Shown here in pieces: positions 63,885-64,000 of a stretch of 64,000 bases of DNA (within the stretch, counting starts at the first letter, position 1; the number at the start of each line of letters is the position of its first letter). The notes beneath the pieces were generated by a model. It was not told the origin of the DNA and searched no databases. It saw nothing but the letters and a program-made list of their open reading frames with translations. The position numbers and the translations under genes were made by a program. The stretch is from Alloyangia pacifica. Its GTDB lineage: Bacteria > Pseudomonadota > Alphaproteobacteria > Rhodobacterales > Rhodobacteraceae. The DNA lies in the NCBI RefSeq assembly GCF_900116195.1, contig NZ_FOZW01000005.1, positions 310,001 through 374,000 of the forward strand. Direction: 5' to 3'.

Positions 63885-64000
63885 CAGGCCTCGAAGGAAA
63901 AGCGCATGCGGCGCGAACTGGCGGGCAGCGTGCTTTCCTCGGGCTCGGGGTCAAATTGGGCGGCCTCGGCCACCTGCGGCTCAATGGGGTGCAGCGGCGC
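63884..64000 (-). CDS. C-terminal end of an accessory protein upstream of the chaperone, cut by the window
   Basis: Only 38 residues are visible (ending SSRRMRFSFEA). They are rich in Glu, Ala and Pro and finish in a short basic and aromatic tail. In Rhodobacteraceae formate dehydrogenase operons this place is often taken by a DUF3306-type protein, and such an end would fit, but so little sequence is present that the assignment is weak. The stop codon overlaps the chaperone start. Confidence 0.5.
   Translation of the reverse strand, partial: APLHPIEPQVAEAAQFDPEPEESTLPASSRRMRFSFEA

Overview
The window is GC-rich alphaproteobacterial DNA. The families and gene order point to a Rhodobacteraceae (Roseobacter-type) bacterium: gene transfer agent head-spike genes beside a polysaccharide locus, large RTX proteins, a compact flagellar export cluster, monomeric isocitrate dehydrogenase, pobR/pobA, tup tungstate uptake and an FDH3-type formate dehydrogenase. 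Genus cannot be fixed from this sequence alone. No tRNA, rRNA, CRISPR array or insertion sequence was found.

Region 1 (1-28.5 kb) is a cell-surface island. It carries a family 2 glycosyltransferase (cut by the window edge), three separate sulfotransferases, a Wzc/ExoP-like chain-length tyrosine kinase, a flavin-dependent UDP-galactopyranose-mutase-like oxidoreductase, a family 4 glycosyltransferase, a Wzx-like flippase, a Wzy/ligase-like polymerase and an ExoZ-like acyltransferase. The likely product is a sulfated, acylated exopolysaccharide or capsule. Inside it lie two genes resembling RcGTA head-spike proteins (GhsA base and GhsB tip with a SASA-type esterase domain). The island also holds four RTX calcium-binding proteins: two small twins, a subtilisin-like protease and a 2303-residue mosaic protein. 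AT-richer spacers of 0.5-1.1 kb precede the RTX genes and share short sequence motifs.

Region 2 (28.5-36.2 kb) is a flagellar export and rod cluster: fliI on the minus strand, then flgB-flgC-fliE-fliQ-lytic transglycosylase-flhA-fliR-flhB on the plus strand, tightly coupled. Region 3 (36.2-49.1 kb) is metabolic and regulatory: icd, an AbrB/PIN toxin-antitoxin pair with a palindromic operator, a minus-strand ABC uptake operon with a metallo-beta-lactamase-fold hydrolase, a cysteine phosphatase and a LacI regulator, then uraH and gap. Region 4 (48.3-53.9 kb) holds pobR/pobA for 4-hydroxybenzoate and tupBCA plus a one-component regulator for tungstate.

Region 5 (53.9-64 kb) has an MltB-type transglycosylase and a long minus-strand formate dehydrogenase operon: accessory protein (cut by the edge), TorD-like chaperone, small Tat protein, alpha, beta and gamma subunits, a WD40-cytochrome c fusion, a 41-residue membrane microprotein and an NtrC-like regulator that lacks the GAFTGA loop. 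The tungstate importer 3.6 kb away plausibly supplies the metal for this enzyme. The formate dehydrogenase operon with its unusual tail, and the spike genes inside a sulfated-polysaccharide island, are the most interesting parts of the window.
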